Source: Akkermansiaceae bacterium
Lineage (GTDB): Bacteria; Verrucomicrobiota; Verrucomicrobiia; Verrucomicrobiales; Akkermansiaceae
NCBI GenBank assembly: GCA_903934285.1
Contig: CAIZNN010000215.1
Location: 1-58,375, forward strand
Direction: 5' to 3'
DNA length: 58,375 bases
Positions 16,638-24,623 of this stretch are shown in pieces. A program made the position numbers and the translations under genes. The notes under the pieces were generated by a model. The model saw only the letters and a program-made list of their open reading frames with translations. It searched no databases and was not told where the DNA came from. Positions within the stretch are counted from its first letter, which is position 1; each line of letters begins with the position of its first letter.

Positions 16638-16706
16638 GTGCGCCACGCGTGATGTTTTGCGAATTGGCAACGCCAAATCAAGAAAAATCCACCGTGATTT
16701 GGTTTT
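16638..16706 (-). promoter_or_regulatory. Two-block upstream element, copy at the rrf2-nar operon
   Basis: Block B (16638-16648, GTGCGCCACGC) lies in the dyad GCGTG-cgc-CACGC. Block A (16678-16706) shares 23 of 29 bases with 4997-5025 upstream of RIC, and the two blocks have identical spacing in both places. Block A here also overlaps an 8-base inverted repeat, CCAAATCA (16673-16680) with TGATTTGG (16695-16702), that the RIC copy lacks. The element lies about 108 bp from rrf2 and 88 bp from moaA, so it could serve both directions. Confidence 0.6.
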
Positions 16707-16793
16707 ATTCTTGCGGCAGCGGGCGAAGTGGGCATTTTCATCGGCGTGAGCGGTGGCCGCGAGGGTGCCGTTACGCCCCGCCCCCCCTGATTC

Positions 16794-17771
16794 ATGGACC
16801 CCTTCGGCCGCACCATTGATTACCTCCGGCTTTCGGTCACCGACCGTTGCAACGAGCGCTGTCTGTATTGCATGCCGGAGAACTACCGGCCATGGACGCA
16901 GCGTGGCGATCATCTCAGCGCCGACGAGATTGTCAGAATTGCGGCGACTGCGACGGAGCTTGGGTTTCGGAAATTCCGTCTCACCGGCGGCGAGCCGTTG
17001 ATTCGGCCCGACATCGTAGACATCGCACGGCGCATCTGGGATCTTGCCGGAGTGCAGACGCTCGGAGTTTCCACCAATGCGCTGATGCTGCCACGGTTGG
17101 CCGAGCCGCTCAAACAAGCGGGCGTGCGCTCGATTAATATCAGCTTGGACACACTCGACCCCATGGTTTACCAACGGCTCACGGGCGGCCGCCTGGCGGC
17201 GGTGCTGGCAGGCATTGATGCCGCAGTGGCGGCGGGCTTTGAATGCATCAAGCTCAACTGCGTTTTGCTGCGTGGCATCAACGACGAGCAAGTTCTTGCG
17301 CTCGCCGAGTTCGGCGCAGCCCGCGCGATGCCGGTGCGCTTCATCGAACTGATGCCGCTGGCCCCCGATGGAGCACTGGATGAACGGCATTTTTTCTCAG
17401 TGGCCGAAGCCATGACACGCCTGGCCCGCCATGACGCGCTGGATCCGGCCACCACCAAACCGGTGGGCCACGGGCCGGCCCGCTATTATCGGTTGCGGCG
17501 CAGCGGGGGGTTGGTCGGTTTCATCGGTGCGGTGACATGCACGGACTTCTGTGCCAGCTGCAACAAACTGCGCCTCACCGCCGACGGCAAGCTCCGCCCC
17601 TGTCTGGGCCGTCACGGCGAAATAGATCTGCTGGACGCACTGCGTTGTGACGCAATGACGGCAAGCGTACTTCCCGCAGCCATCCACCAAGCGATAGCGA
17701 ACAAACCGGAAAAACACGCCTTTGCTGATGAATTCGAAGTTGCGCGCCCGATGACTGCCATCGGTGGATGA
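16794..17771 (+). CDS. moaA: MoaA, GTP 3',8-cyclase
   Basis: A 325-residue radical SAM enzyme for the first step of molybdopterin synthesis from GTP. The N-terminal cluster is CNERCLYC (C19, C23, C26). The C-terminal GTP-binding cluster is C253, C256 and C270 (CASCNKLRLTADGKLRPC). The protein ends in the Gly-Gly pair required for activity. The ATG at 16794 opens the molybdenum-cofactor operon, transcribed away from the nar operon. The stop overlaps the next start (ATGA). All catalytic features are present. Confidence 0.97.
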   Translation: MDPFGRTIDYLRLSVTDRCNERCLYCMPENYRPWTQRGDHLSADEIVRIAATATELGFRKFRLTGGEPLIRPDIVDIARRIWDLAGVQTLGVSTNALMLPRLAEPLKQAGVRSINISLDTLDPMVYQRLTGGRLAAVLAGIDAAVAAGFECIKLNCVLLRGINDEQVLALAEFGAARAMPVRFIELMPLAPDGALDERHFFSVAEAMTRLARHDALDPATTKPVGHGPARYYRLRRSGGLVGFIGAVTCTDFCASCNKLRLTADGKLRPCLGRHGEIDLLDALRCDAMTASVLPAAIHQAIANKPEKHAFADEFEVARPMTAIGG

Positions 17772-18580
17772 GCCGGCGGACCCCGGCCCCTGACTTTGCC
17801 CGACCCCTCATAAACACTCCCGCCACTCAGATGTCCGACACCCTGCACACCTGTTCTCCGTTGGTGCTTGGCCTGGCGTTTTTTCTCGCGGCGGCGCTCT
17901 ATGCCTCGGTGGGCCATGGCGGCGCATCCGCCTATCTGGCCGTGATGGGCCTGCTCGGCATGGCACCAGTGGAAATGAAACCCATCGCCCTTACGCTTAA
18001 CATCGTCGTGTCATTGCTGGCATTCATTGCCTTTGCCCGCACCGGGCATTTCCGCCCCCGCCTGTGCTGGCCACTGGTGGCAGCCTCCATGCCCGCCGCG
18101 CTGCTCGGCGGTTGGTTGCAATCCCCTGAGCCGGTCTTCAAACTCATTCTGGCCGCCGCCCTCAGCGTCGGAGCGTGGCGCCTTGCCAGTGGGTGTAACG
18201 TCGAAAAGCCCGCACGCCTTGCACCGCGCTGGCCCACCCTGCTGCTGCTCGGACTGACAATCGGTTTCCTCTCCGGTTTGATCGGCATCGGTGGCGGCAT
18301 CTTTCTAACACCACTGCTCGTTCTTTGGCGCTGGTGCCCGGCCAAACCCGCCGCAGCCATTTCCGCCGCGTTCATTTGCGCCAACTCGCTGGCGGGGCTG
18401 GGCGGATTCCTGGCCACCGGCCGTGCCATCCCGCCGCTCGCGTGGTTGCTGCTGCCCGTCGTGCTTGCCGGCGGATGGCTTGGTTCGCGCTGGGGCAGCC
18501 ACCGCGCGGGGTCGCCGGCGTTGGGGCGTGCCCTCGCCGCAGTGTTGGTGCTGGCCGCCGCCAAATTCGCCGCTTTCTAA
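17768..18580 (+). CDS. TauE/SafE (TSUP) family membrane transporter
   Basis: A 270-residue membrane protein with about eight helices in two repeats. The family glycine motifs are visible (YASVGHGGASAYLAV and GLIGIGGGIFLTPLL). TSUP proteins move sulfite, sulfonates or other small anions. It starts by ATGA overlap with moaA; an internal ATG at residue 22 (MSDTLHTCSP) may be the real start, since the first 21 residues are not membrane-like. Placement inside a molybdenum-cofactor operon suggests sulfur-anion or oxyanion traffic linked to molybdopterin sulfur, but the substrate cannot be deduced. Confidence 0.85.
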   Translation: MSRRTPAPDFARPLINTPATQMSDTLHTCSPLVLGLAFFLAAALYASVGHGGASAYLAVMGLLGMAPVEMKPIALTLNIVVSLLAFIAFARTGHFRPRLCWPLVAASMPAALLGGWLQSPEPVFKLILAAALSVGAWRLASGCNVEKPARLAPRWPTLLLLGLTIGFLSGLIGIGGGIFLTPLLVLWRWCPAKPAAAISAAFICANSLAGLGGFLATGRAIPPLAWLLLPVVLAGGWLGSRWGSHRAGSPALGRALAAVLVLAAAKFAAF

Positions 18581-18595
18581 CAATTACAGCCAACC

Positions 18596-19792
18596 ATGCT
18601 ATCATTCCGCGCAGCGCTCGACCTGTTAATGCGCCACACCCCGTTGTTGCTGGCTGAGAGCTGTCGCATCGAGCAGGCGGGCGGCCGCGTGTTGCGCGAG
18701 GAGATCCGCGCCGACCGTGCGTTTCCACCCTTCGACCGGGTGATGATGGATGGTTATGCGCTGCGCGCGGCCGACTGGCGGGCGGGACACCGCGTCTACC
18801 GCGTCACCGGTTCCGCCCCGGCTGGACAACCAGCCGTTTTACTAGCCGCGCCGGGCGGCTCCTGTGTCGAGGTGATGACCGGTGCACCGCTGCCCATGGG
18901 GGCGGACTGCATCGTGCCGATTGAGGAGATTGCACGGCCAGGCGCGGATATCATCACCATCATGGATTCCTTTGAGCCGGTCACCGGGCGCTTCATCCAT
19001 CGGGCCGGCCGCGACGCGGCCGCAGCGGACATCCTGCTGCAACCCGCGGTTTTGTTAGGTTCGCGGCAAATCGGCGTGGCCGCATCCTGCGGCGCGGGTT
19101 GGCTGCAAGTGTCACGCTTACCGCGCATCAGCGTAATCGCCACCGGCGACGAACTCGTGGCCGTCGATGACATGCCCGCCGCCCACCAGATCCGCCAGTC
19201 CAACGCCCACTCCATCGCCAGTGCGCTTGGCCGAGGCGGGTTTGCGCCGCTGCGCGTCGGAACGCTCGGCGACGACGACAATGCGTCCGGGAAGGTTCTG
19301 CTGGATGCGTTGGCCGAGAGCGAGTGGCTCGTTCTAACCGGCGCGGTGTCCAAGGGCGCCCGTGATTTTCTGCCGATGTTGCTCGACGCCTTGGGTTGCA
19401 CCCGGCTCTTTCACGGGGTGGCGCAACGGCCAGGCAAACCCGCCGGTTGCTGGATTGGTCCGTCCGGGCAGGTGATTATGGCGCTGCCAGGCAATCCGGT
19501 GTCGGCGCTTACCGGCTTGCACGCCTTCGTATTGCCCGCGCTTGGCGTCGCCAGCGGGTTGCCGGTGCCCAAGCCGCGCCTGGTGCTTGCAAGCGGCAGA
19601 CTCGACCGCGTGGTCGGCATGACTCACCACCTGCCGGTGACGCTGCGCGACGATGGGTTGGTTGAGGCCGCGGCCAGCGGCAACAGTGGGGATTTCATCG
19701 GCTTGCTCAGCAGCGATGGATTCGTCACACTGCCGCCGCGCAGTGAGAATCCGCAGATTAGCGCGGCATTGCCTTTCACTCCATGGCTTTGA
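18596..19792 (+). CDS. moeA: MoeA, molybdopterin molybdenumtransferase
   Basis: A 398-residue enzyme inserting molybdate into adenylylated molybdopterin. Family marks are FPPFDRVMMDGYAL, PLPMGADCIVPIEE, RISVIATGDELVAV and the terminal-domain GNPVSALTG. Length is typical for a stand-alone MoeA with no MogA fusion. It starts 15 bp after the transporter and ends 7 bp before moaC. No MogA or MoaB adenylyltransferase was found in this window, so that step must be encoded elsewhere. Confidence 0.96.
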   Translation: MLSFRAALDLLMRHTPLLLAESCRIEQAGGRVLREEIRADRAFPPFDRVMMDGYALRAADWRAGHRVYRVTGSAPAGQPAVLLAAPGGSCVEVMTGAPLPMGADCIVPIEEIARPGADIITIMDSFEPVTGRFIHRAGRDAAAADILLQPAVLLGSRQIGVAASCGAGWLQVSRLPRISVIATGDELVAVDDMPAAHQIRQSNAHSIASALGRGGFAPLRVGTLGDDDNASGKVLLDALAESEWLVLTGAVSKGARDFLPMLLDALGCTRLFHGVAQRPGKPAGCWIGPSGQVIMALPGNPVSALTGLHAFVLPALGVASGLPVPKPRLVLASGRLDRVVGMTHHLPVTLRDDGLVEAAASGNSGDFIGLLSSDGFVTLPPRSENPQISAALPFTPWL

Positions 19793-19799
19793 AACTCAT

Positions 19800-20294
19800 A
19801 TGAATCCATCCGCTCATCCTGATTTCAGTCACGTCCGCGACGGTCAGCCGACGATGGTCGACGTTTCGGCCAAATCCGCCACTCGCCGCAGGGCGGTGGC
19901 CTCGGTGTGCGTGGTGCTCGGGGCGGATCTCATCGCCCGCTTTGAACGCAACGAACTCCACGGCCCCAAGGGACCGGTCGTGCAAACCGCGATCATTGCC
20001 GGCACCATGGCCGTCAAGAACACCAGCATGCTCATTCCTTTCTGCCACCCGCTGCCGATCGAGCACTGCGGGTTTGATATCGATCTAACGGACGATGGCC
20101 TCCTCATCCGCTGCGAAGTCACCACCACCGGCAAGACCGGCATCGAAATGGAGGCAATGACCGGTGCCAGCGTCGCCGCGCTCACCGTCTATGACATGTG
20201 CAAAGCCATGAACAAAGCCATCCGCATCCACGACCTCCACCTCGTCGCAAAAACCGGCGGCAAATCCGGCGCTTACCACGCCGATCCATCATGA
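19800..20294 (+). CDS. moaC: MoaC, cyclic pyranopterin monophosphate synthase
   Basis: A 164-residue enzyme converting the MoaA product to cyclic pyranopterin monophosphate. Diagnostic segments are MVDVSAKSATRR, IPFCHPLPIEHC, EMEAMTGASVAALTVYDMCKA and the closing KTGGKSG. The ATG at 19800 is chosen because the upstream frame lies inside moeA. The stop overlaps the mobA start by ATGA, implying coupled translation. Confidence 0.97.
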   Translation: MNPSAHPDFSHVRDGQPTMVDVSAKSATRRRAVASVCVVLGADLIARFERNELHGPKGPVVQTAIIAGTMAVKNTSMLIPFCHPLPIEHCGFDIDLTDDGLLIRCEVTTTGKTGIEMEAMTGASVAALTVYDMCKAMNKAIRIHDLHLVAKTGGKSGAYHADPS

Positions 20295-20899
20295 CTGCGG
20301 CGAAAGCCATGACTCTGTGCGGGCTGGTCCTGGCGGGCGGCCGCAGCTCACGCATGGGCCGTGACAAGGCGGCGCTGGTCCATCCGGATGGCCGCACCCT
20401 CGCGCGGCGCGGCCACGATTTGTTAGTTGGGGCCGGCTGTGAAACCGTCGCGTTGTCCCTGCGCCACGACCAGGAACTGCCGCCGGGATTTGCCGACCTG
20501 CCGCATGTCATGCTCGTTCGCGATCCTGAGGGCATGAGCCAGGGCCCACTCGGCGGCATGCTTGCCGCGATGCGTCTGCGCCCGGAGGCCGCTTGGTTGA
20601 TGCTCGCCTGCGACCTGCCGCGCCTTGACGTGGCCACGCTCAGCCATTTGGTGACCTCGAAGCGCCCTGCCGAACCATTTTTGTCCTACAGCAGCGAGTT
20701 TGACGGCTTGCCGGAACCCTTGTGCGCGTTGTATGCCGCAGCGGCCCTGCCGATTCTCGAACAGGCGCAAGCCGAGGGTATCCGTTGCCCGCGCAAACTC
20801 CTCATCCGCCACGCGTGCCGCTTGCTCAAGCCACTCACTCCGGGCGCTCTCGATAACGCCAACACCCCCGCCGATTGGACAACCGCAATCACCCGATGA
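20291..20899 (+). CDS. mobA: MobA, molybdenum cofactor guanylyltransferase
   Basis: A 202-residue nucleotidyltransferase attaching GMP to Mo-molybdopterin to form the MGD cofactor that NarG uses. The NTP-binding signature LAGGRSSRMGRDKA is at residues 14-27, followed by GPLGGMLAAM and the metal-binding LACDLPRLD. The start overlaps the moaC stop and the end overlaps the moaD start, both ATGA. Having the MGD-specific enzyme in this operon fits a cluster that serves the adjacent nitrate reductase. Confidence 0.94.
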   Translation: MTAAKAMTLCGLVLAGGRSSRMGRDKAALVHPDGRTLARRGHDLLVGAGCETVALSLRHDQELPPGFADLPHVMLVRDPEGMSQGPLGGMLAAMRLRPEAAWLMLACDLPRLDVATLSHLVTSKRPAEPFLSYSSEFDGLPEPLCALYAAAALPILEQAQAEGIRCPRKLLIRHACRLLKPLTPGALDNANTPADWTTAITR

Positions 20900-21147
20900 C
20901 TCCACTTGCCTCCTATCATGTCTGTTATTTCGGCCTGCTCGCCGAGCGCCGCGGGCTTGCCGAAGAACGCTTGCAACACCCTGCGACCACTCCCGCGGAG
21001 CTTTACGACTCCCTCAGCGCGGAGCACCCGCTGGGGCTTTCGTCCCGCGATGTGCGCGTCGTGGTCAACGACGAATTCGTGCCGTGGACCCACCCGCTGC
21101 AGGATGGTGACCGCATCGCCATGCTGCCACCGATGTCCGGTGGCTAA
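20896..21147 (+). CDS. moaD: MoaD, molybdopterin synthase small subunit
   Basis: An 83-residue beta-grasp sulfur carrier ending in Gly-Gly (LPPMSGG), the thiocarboxylate site of molybdopterin synthase. The inner ATG at 20896 gives an exact ATGA overlap with mobA and the usual MoaD length; an upstream in-frame ATG at 20875 would intrude into mobA. The activating MoeB-type enzyme is not in the window. The partner MoaE is encoded 20 bp downstream. Confidence 0.93.
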   Translation: MTPLASYHVCYFGLLAERRGLAEERLQHPATTPAELYDSLSAEHPLGLSSRDVRVVVNDEFVPWTHPLQDGDRIAMLPPMSGG

Positions 21148-21167
21148 CATTTCCAACACTCCCCGAC

Positions 21168-22103
21168 ATGCCCGCCGAAGTCCGTTTTTCACTAACCGAT
21201 CAGCCCCTCGACTGTCCGGCGTTGTCGGCGGAGTTGCATGATTGCGCCGCCGGCGCGGAGGTGAGCTTCGACGGGCGTGTTAGAAAGCACAACCACGGGC
21301 GTGCGGTCAGCCAACTTGAATATCAGGCCTATCCGGCACTGGCGCTGGCCACGGGCCGCCGTATTCTGGAGGAAGAAACGGCGCGCCATGGCATCCTGCG
21401 GGCGCTGGCTGTGCATCGCACCGGGGCACTCGACATCGGCGAGTCGGCCGTGTGGGTGGGGGTGGCCTCAGCCCATCGGGGGCCAGCATTCGATGCGCTG
21501 CGTGCCATCATTGAGCGGCTGAAATACGAGTTGCCGGTGTGGAAAAAGGAAACCTATTCCGATGGCGGCACGGAGTGGGTGGGACCCGACAACAAATCCG
21601 CGGAAACCGGGCGGCCGCGCGAGGCCCTTCCCGAGTGGCGGGCGGAGTTGGTGGAGATCTGGATTTCCCCGGGCAATGATTTTCGCGGCCATCACGGCAT
21701 GGCACGTGGCGACCACGGCATCGCGAGGGTTGCGGAGGTCCAGTGTGTGGCCGGCATGGGTCTGCGGGGCGACCGCTACTTCGGTTACAAAGCCGATTTC
21801 AAGGGTCAGGTGACGTTTTTTGACGCCGACGCGGTGGACGCGGTGCGACAACAATTCAAGCGGCCGGATCTATCAGGCGGAGTGTTTCGTCGGAATATCA
21901 TCGTCCGGGGCGTCACTTTATCGGCATGGGTAGGCCGGCGTTTCCGTTTTCAGGGAATCGAGTTTGAAGGCAGCGAAGAATGCAAACCCTGTTACTGGAT
22001 GGACGCAGCGGTGGCACCGGGGGTGGAGGCGTTTCTTGAAACGCGCTTCCGCGGCGGTCTGCGTGCCCGTGTGCTCTGCGATGGTACGTTGAGGGTTTTC
22101 TGA
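21168..22103 (+). CDS. moaE: MoaE-MOSC fusion protein
   Basis: A 311-residue fusion. Residues 1-140 are molybdopterin synthase large subunit MoaE: AHRGPAF (102-108), K119 and PVWKKE with K126/K127 sit at the E. coli catalytic positions. Residues 155-311 resemble a MOSC domain: GMGLRGDRYFG, RRNIIVRGV, VGRRFRF and FEGSEECKPCYWMD, with C272 as the likely conserved sulfur/molybdenum-ligand cysteine. MOSC domains in MOCOS, mARC and YiiM handle or bind sulfurated or mature molybdenum cofactor. A fusion to MoaE would tie pterin dithiolene formation to a downstream cofactor step. It is last in the operon. The domain assignments are firm; what the fusion does is inferred. Confidence 0.9.
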   Translation: MPAEVRFSLTDQPLDCPALSAELHDCAAGAEVSFDGRVRKHNHGRAVSQLEYQAYPALALATGRRILEEETARHGILRALAVHRTGALDIGESAVWVGVASAHRGPAFDALRAIIERLKYELPVWKKETYSDGGTEWVGPDNKSAETGRPREALPEWRAELVEIWISPGNDFRGHHGMARGDHGIARVAEVQCVAGMGLRGDRYFGYKADFKGQVTFFDADAVDAVRQQFKRPDLSGGVFRRNIIVRGVTLSAWVGRRFRFQGIEFEGSEECKPCYWMDAAVAPGVEAFLETRFRGGLRARVLCDGTLRVF

Positions 22104-22224
22104 GGAATTCCCTATAAACCGGACCGGTGGTAGAAACGCGTGCAAGGCGTGAACAGCCCAACGCGGCCCATTCCAGCCAGCGCTGGCAAGCGGAAAGTGC
22201 GGGGGAATCAGGTCAGGCAGGCGC

Positions 22225-22470
22225 TCAGGCCACCTTTTGGGACTTTCGCTCGGCCTCCAGCTCGGCCTCAAACTCCGCCTCAAACGCCGCCTCCAGCCCG
22301 GCCTGATGGTCGGCCGCGTTTTGCTTCACAGCCTCTTCGGCGGCGGCCTGAGCGGCGATTTGCTGGGCCTCGAGCTCCAAGGATTTCGCGGTGTCGCGAG
22401 CCATGCGTTTATCGAATTTTCTCTGCTCGCGCTCCCGGCGCTTGTAATCTTTGCTTGGTGTGACGGCCAT
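22225..22470 (-). CDS. Small charged coiled-coil protein, unknown function
   Basis: An 80-residue protein made almost entirely of charged helix: a basic start (DYKRREREQRKFDKRMARD), then Ala/Glu/Gln-rich heptads. It should form a coiled coil. The ATG at 22470 has one of the better Shine-Dalgarno sequences of the window (AAGGAAGGG, about 9 bases upstream), which fixes the start; longer upstream reading has no support. It converges with the MoaE-MOSC gene and diverges from the SUI1-like gene. No family is recognised. Confidence 0.6.
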   Translation of the reverse strand: MAVTPSKDYKRREREQRKFDKRMARDTAKSLELEAQQIAAQAAAEEAVKQNAADHQAGLEAAFEAEFEAELEAERKSQKVA

Positions 22471-22717
22471 TGGTAAAATCCCTTCCTTGTTGCTGAATCG
22501 TGAGCCAGGTGCGGCGGTCTCGTTGCGGAGGCGAGCGCAGCCTGTGCGCGGCCTCATACCTTGTGGTGGCGGTTCGAATCAATGAAAATAATGAGAAATG
22601 ATTGGGCGCAATGCGGACAGGGTGGGTGGCGGCGAGCACCGCAATGCTGGTGAGCCGGGACCGCGCCCGTGCCGGGAGCGGCGGAAAAAGCGTGAACTTC
22701 GCGCCAGCGGTGGTTGA

Positions 22718-23140
22718 ATGGCGCGGATGAGTCGAAACAAAGCAAGCAAAACCACCAGCGCAGGTGCGGGCCTGGCGCCGAATCCATTTGCGGCGCTGGC
22801 CGGACTCGGCGAGTTGCCTGCGGGGCCCGGGGACCCGTCGCATTCCACGCCGGCCGTTCCAGCGAAGAGTTCGCAACGGGGGCAGCCGCACACCAACCGG
22901 GGCCGGGTGGACATCGTGCGCCAGACCGCGCATCGCGGCGGCAAGGCGGTCACGGTGGCAAGGAATTTCACCGGCATCGGGCTGCCGGAGAAACAGGACC
23001 TCGCAAAAAAGATGCAGAAGGCCTGCGGGGTCGGAGGCACGGTGAAAGATGGCTGCATCGAAATCCAAGGCGACAAACGCGAAGAGATGAAGCGCATCCT
23101 TACGGAAGCTGGCTTCAAGCCGGTTTTTGCCGGAGGGTGA
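22718..23140 (+). CDS. SUI1/eIF1-like (YciH-type) protein
   Basis: A 140-residue protein. Residues 1-60 are Pro/Gly/Ala-rich and probably flexible. Residues 62-140 form a SUI1/eIF1 fold: VDIVRQTAHRGGKAVTVARNF, then KKMQKACGVGGTVKDGCIEIQGDKREEMKRIL. In eukaryotes and archaea eIF1 monitors start-codon choice; the bacterial YciH role is poorly defined. Two ATGs are possible (22718, 22727). It is a single gene with its own 247-bp upstream spacer. Confidence 0.85.
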   Translation: MARMSRNKASKTTSAGAGLAPNPFAALAGLGELPAGPGDPSHSTPAVPAKSSQRGQPHTNRGRVDIVRQTAHRGGKAVTVARNFTGIGLPEKQDLAKKMQKACGVGGTVKDGCIEIQGDKREEMKRILTEAGFKPVFAGG

Positions 23141-23207
23141 GTGCCCCCCGATTCCACGCTTGAGGCAAATCGCGATGACCGCCTGAGTCAAGGGCCGGCC
23201 GCGAGTT

Positions 23208-24611
23208 TCAAGCGCTGTGCGGCGCGAAAAACCCGCGTCCTGCCAGATGCTGCAGCCAGGGCGCGAAATCCAGGTCCGGGCAACGCGCGTGGGCCAGGGC
23301 GGCTAGCCCGGCGCGGCTGCGCGTGCCGTCCATGGCCACCAGCACCGCGTAGTGGGCGGGTGGAAAGCTGCAAGGCATGTGCCAAACATCGACCAGTGGC
23401 AGGCCGCGCCGCGCGCAGGCTAACAGCAGCGGGTCGAGGCAAGGGCGCTCCGGTGGCTGCGGGTCGAAGCGCAGCGGTTCGATGCGCGGATGGATCAAGC
23501 CGCGCGTGATGCCGTCGAAAACCAGGCGGGCCAGCGCGCCGCGGTCAACATCGGGCAGGGTGGCGGCCAATTCCCGCAGCGGCACGCAGTGCGGGGCCAG
23601 GGCCGCCAGCGCTTGATAGAACGCCTGTGCCAGCGGGTCCGCGCCGGTGGGGAGCGCTTCGCCCGCGCGGACGGCAAGATCAAACAGCCCCTCGTTTGTT
23701 AGACCGGGCTGCGTCGGCGCGTCCGCGCGGCACAGCACGCCCGAGCGGAAGGTGCGGCCGGCGGCGAAGTCGGCGGCGAGTTGGGCGAGCAGCGGGTTGG
23801 CGGCCAGCGGCGCGAGCGCCGCGCGCGAGGCGTCGCCGAGGGCGGAGGGGAGGTTTTCGGCGGGAGCGCTTTCGCCCAGCCAGCGCAAGCCGGCGTGGGC
23901 GGCGGCCAACACGAATTGATCGAATGGCCACGGGTCGTTGACCGGTGCGAAGTCGTCGAATGGCAGAATGTCCGGCCCCTTGGTTAGCATCTGCTCGAGG
24001 ATCCAGCGCACATGCACCCCGTGTGGCGTGGCCGGGTCGACCGCGTCATGCAGCAGTTCGATGGTGGCTATCAGTTCCCCGCCGGTGGCATCCTGCAAGG
24101 CGCGCACCATGGCCACCACCGGCAGGCGCTGTGCCCAGCCGGCGGCCACGTTGAAGCTGATGGTGGCGATGCCGGCCGGGGCCAGATGGCGCCGGCAAAA
24201 CTCCAACAATGCCAGTTTCGCCTCATCTGCCACCCAGGAGAACACCCCGTGGGCAATGATGAAATCGAATGGCTCGCCGTCCGGCTCAAACTCGCGGAAA
24301 TCCACCGCGTGGAATGTGGCATTGCCAATCCCGGCTTCCGCCGCCAGTTGCCGCGCGTCGGCAACCGCCTTGGATGCCAAGTCGATGCCAATCCACTCAC
24401 TGTGCGGCCAGCGCCTGGCCAGCGGCAGCAGGTTGTGGCCGGAGGCGCAGCCGATTTCCAGGATGCGGGCGTGGCGCGGCGGCGCGGTTGTCAGTCCGCC
24501 GAGCCGCGCGGCCACCGCGGTCACGGCGGGGTCGGCGAGCGGATGGCTCATCGCCGGATAGCGCTGGCTTTGATAGAGCTGGTCGACGGGACAATCGGCG
24601 GCGGGGTGCAT
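23208..24611 (-). CDS. SAM-dependent methyltransferase with C-terminal regulatory domain
   Basis: A 467-residue class I methyltransferase. The SAM-binding core lies in residues 45-160: ILEIGCASGHNLLPLA, then IGIDLASKAV and DFIIAHGVFSWV. The remaining ~250 residues resemble the methyltransferase regulatory region found in some bacterial protein-lysine methyltransferases. The substrate is unknown. It is last of three genes after a YbjN-like and a spermidine-synthase-like gene, 12 bp after the latter. The C-terminal half is rich in Ala, Leu and Pro and lacks catalytic motifs I can name. Confidence 0.75.
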   Translation of the reverse strand: MHPAADCPVDQLYQSQRYPAMSHPLADPAVTAVAARLGGLTTAPPRHARILEIGCASGHNLLPLARRWPHSEWIGIDLASKAVADARQLAAEAGIGNATFHAVDFREFEPDGEPFDFIIAHGVFSWVADEAKLALLEFCRRHLAPAGIATISFNVAAGWAQRLPVVAMVRALQDATGGELIATIELLHDAVDPATPHGVHVRWILEQMLTKGPDILPFDDFAPVNDPWPFDQFVLAAAHAGLRWLGESAPAENLPSALGDASRAALAPLAANPLLAQLAADFAAGRTFRSGVLCRADAPTQPGLTNEGLFDLAVRAGEALPTGADPLAQAFYQALAALAPHCVPLRELAATLPDVDRGALARLVFDGITRGLIHPRIEPLRFDPQPPERPCLDPLLLACARRGLPLVDVWHMPCSFPPAHYAVLVAMDGTRSRAGLAALAHARCPDLDFAPWLQHLAGRGFFAPHSA

Positions 24612-24623
24612 GGCAGGGGGGAA

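Noticed and set aside
22565..22600. GGTTCGAATC, similar to a tRNA T-arm
   Set aside because: No acceptor stem, D-arm or anticodon arm can be built around it.
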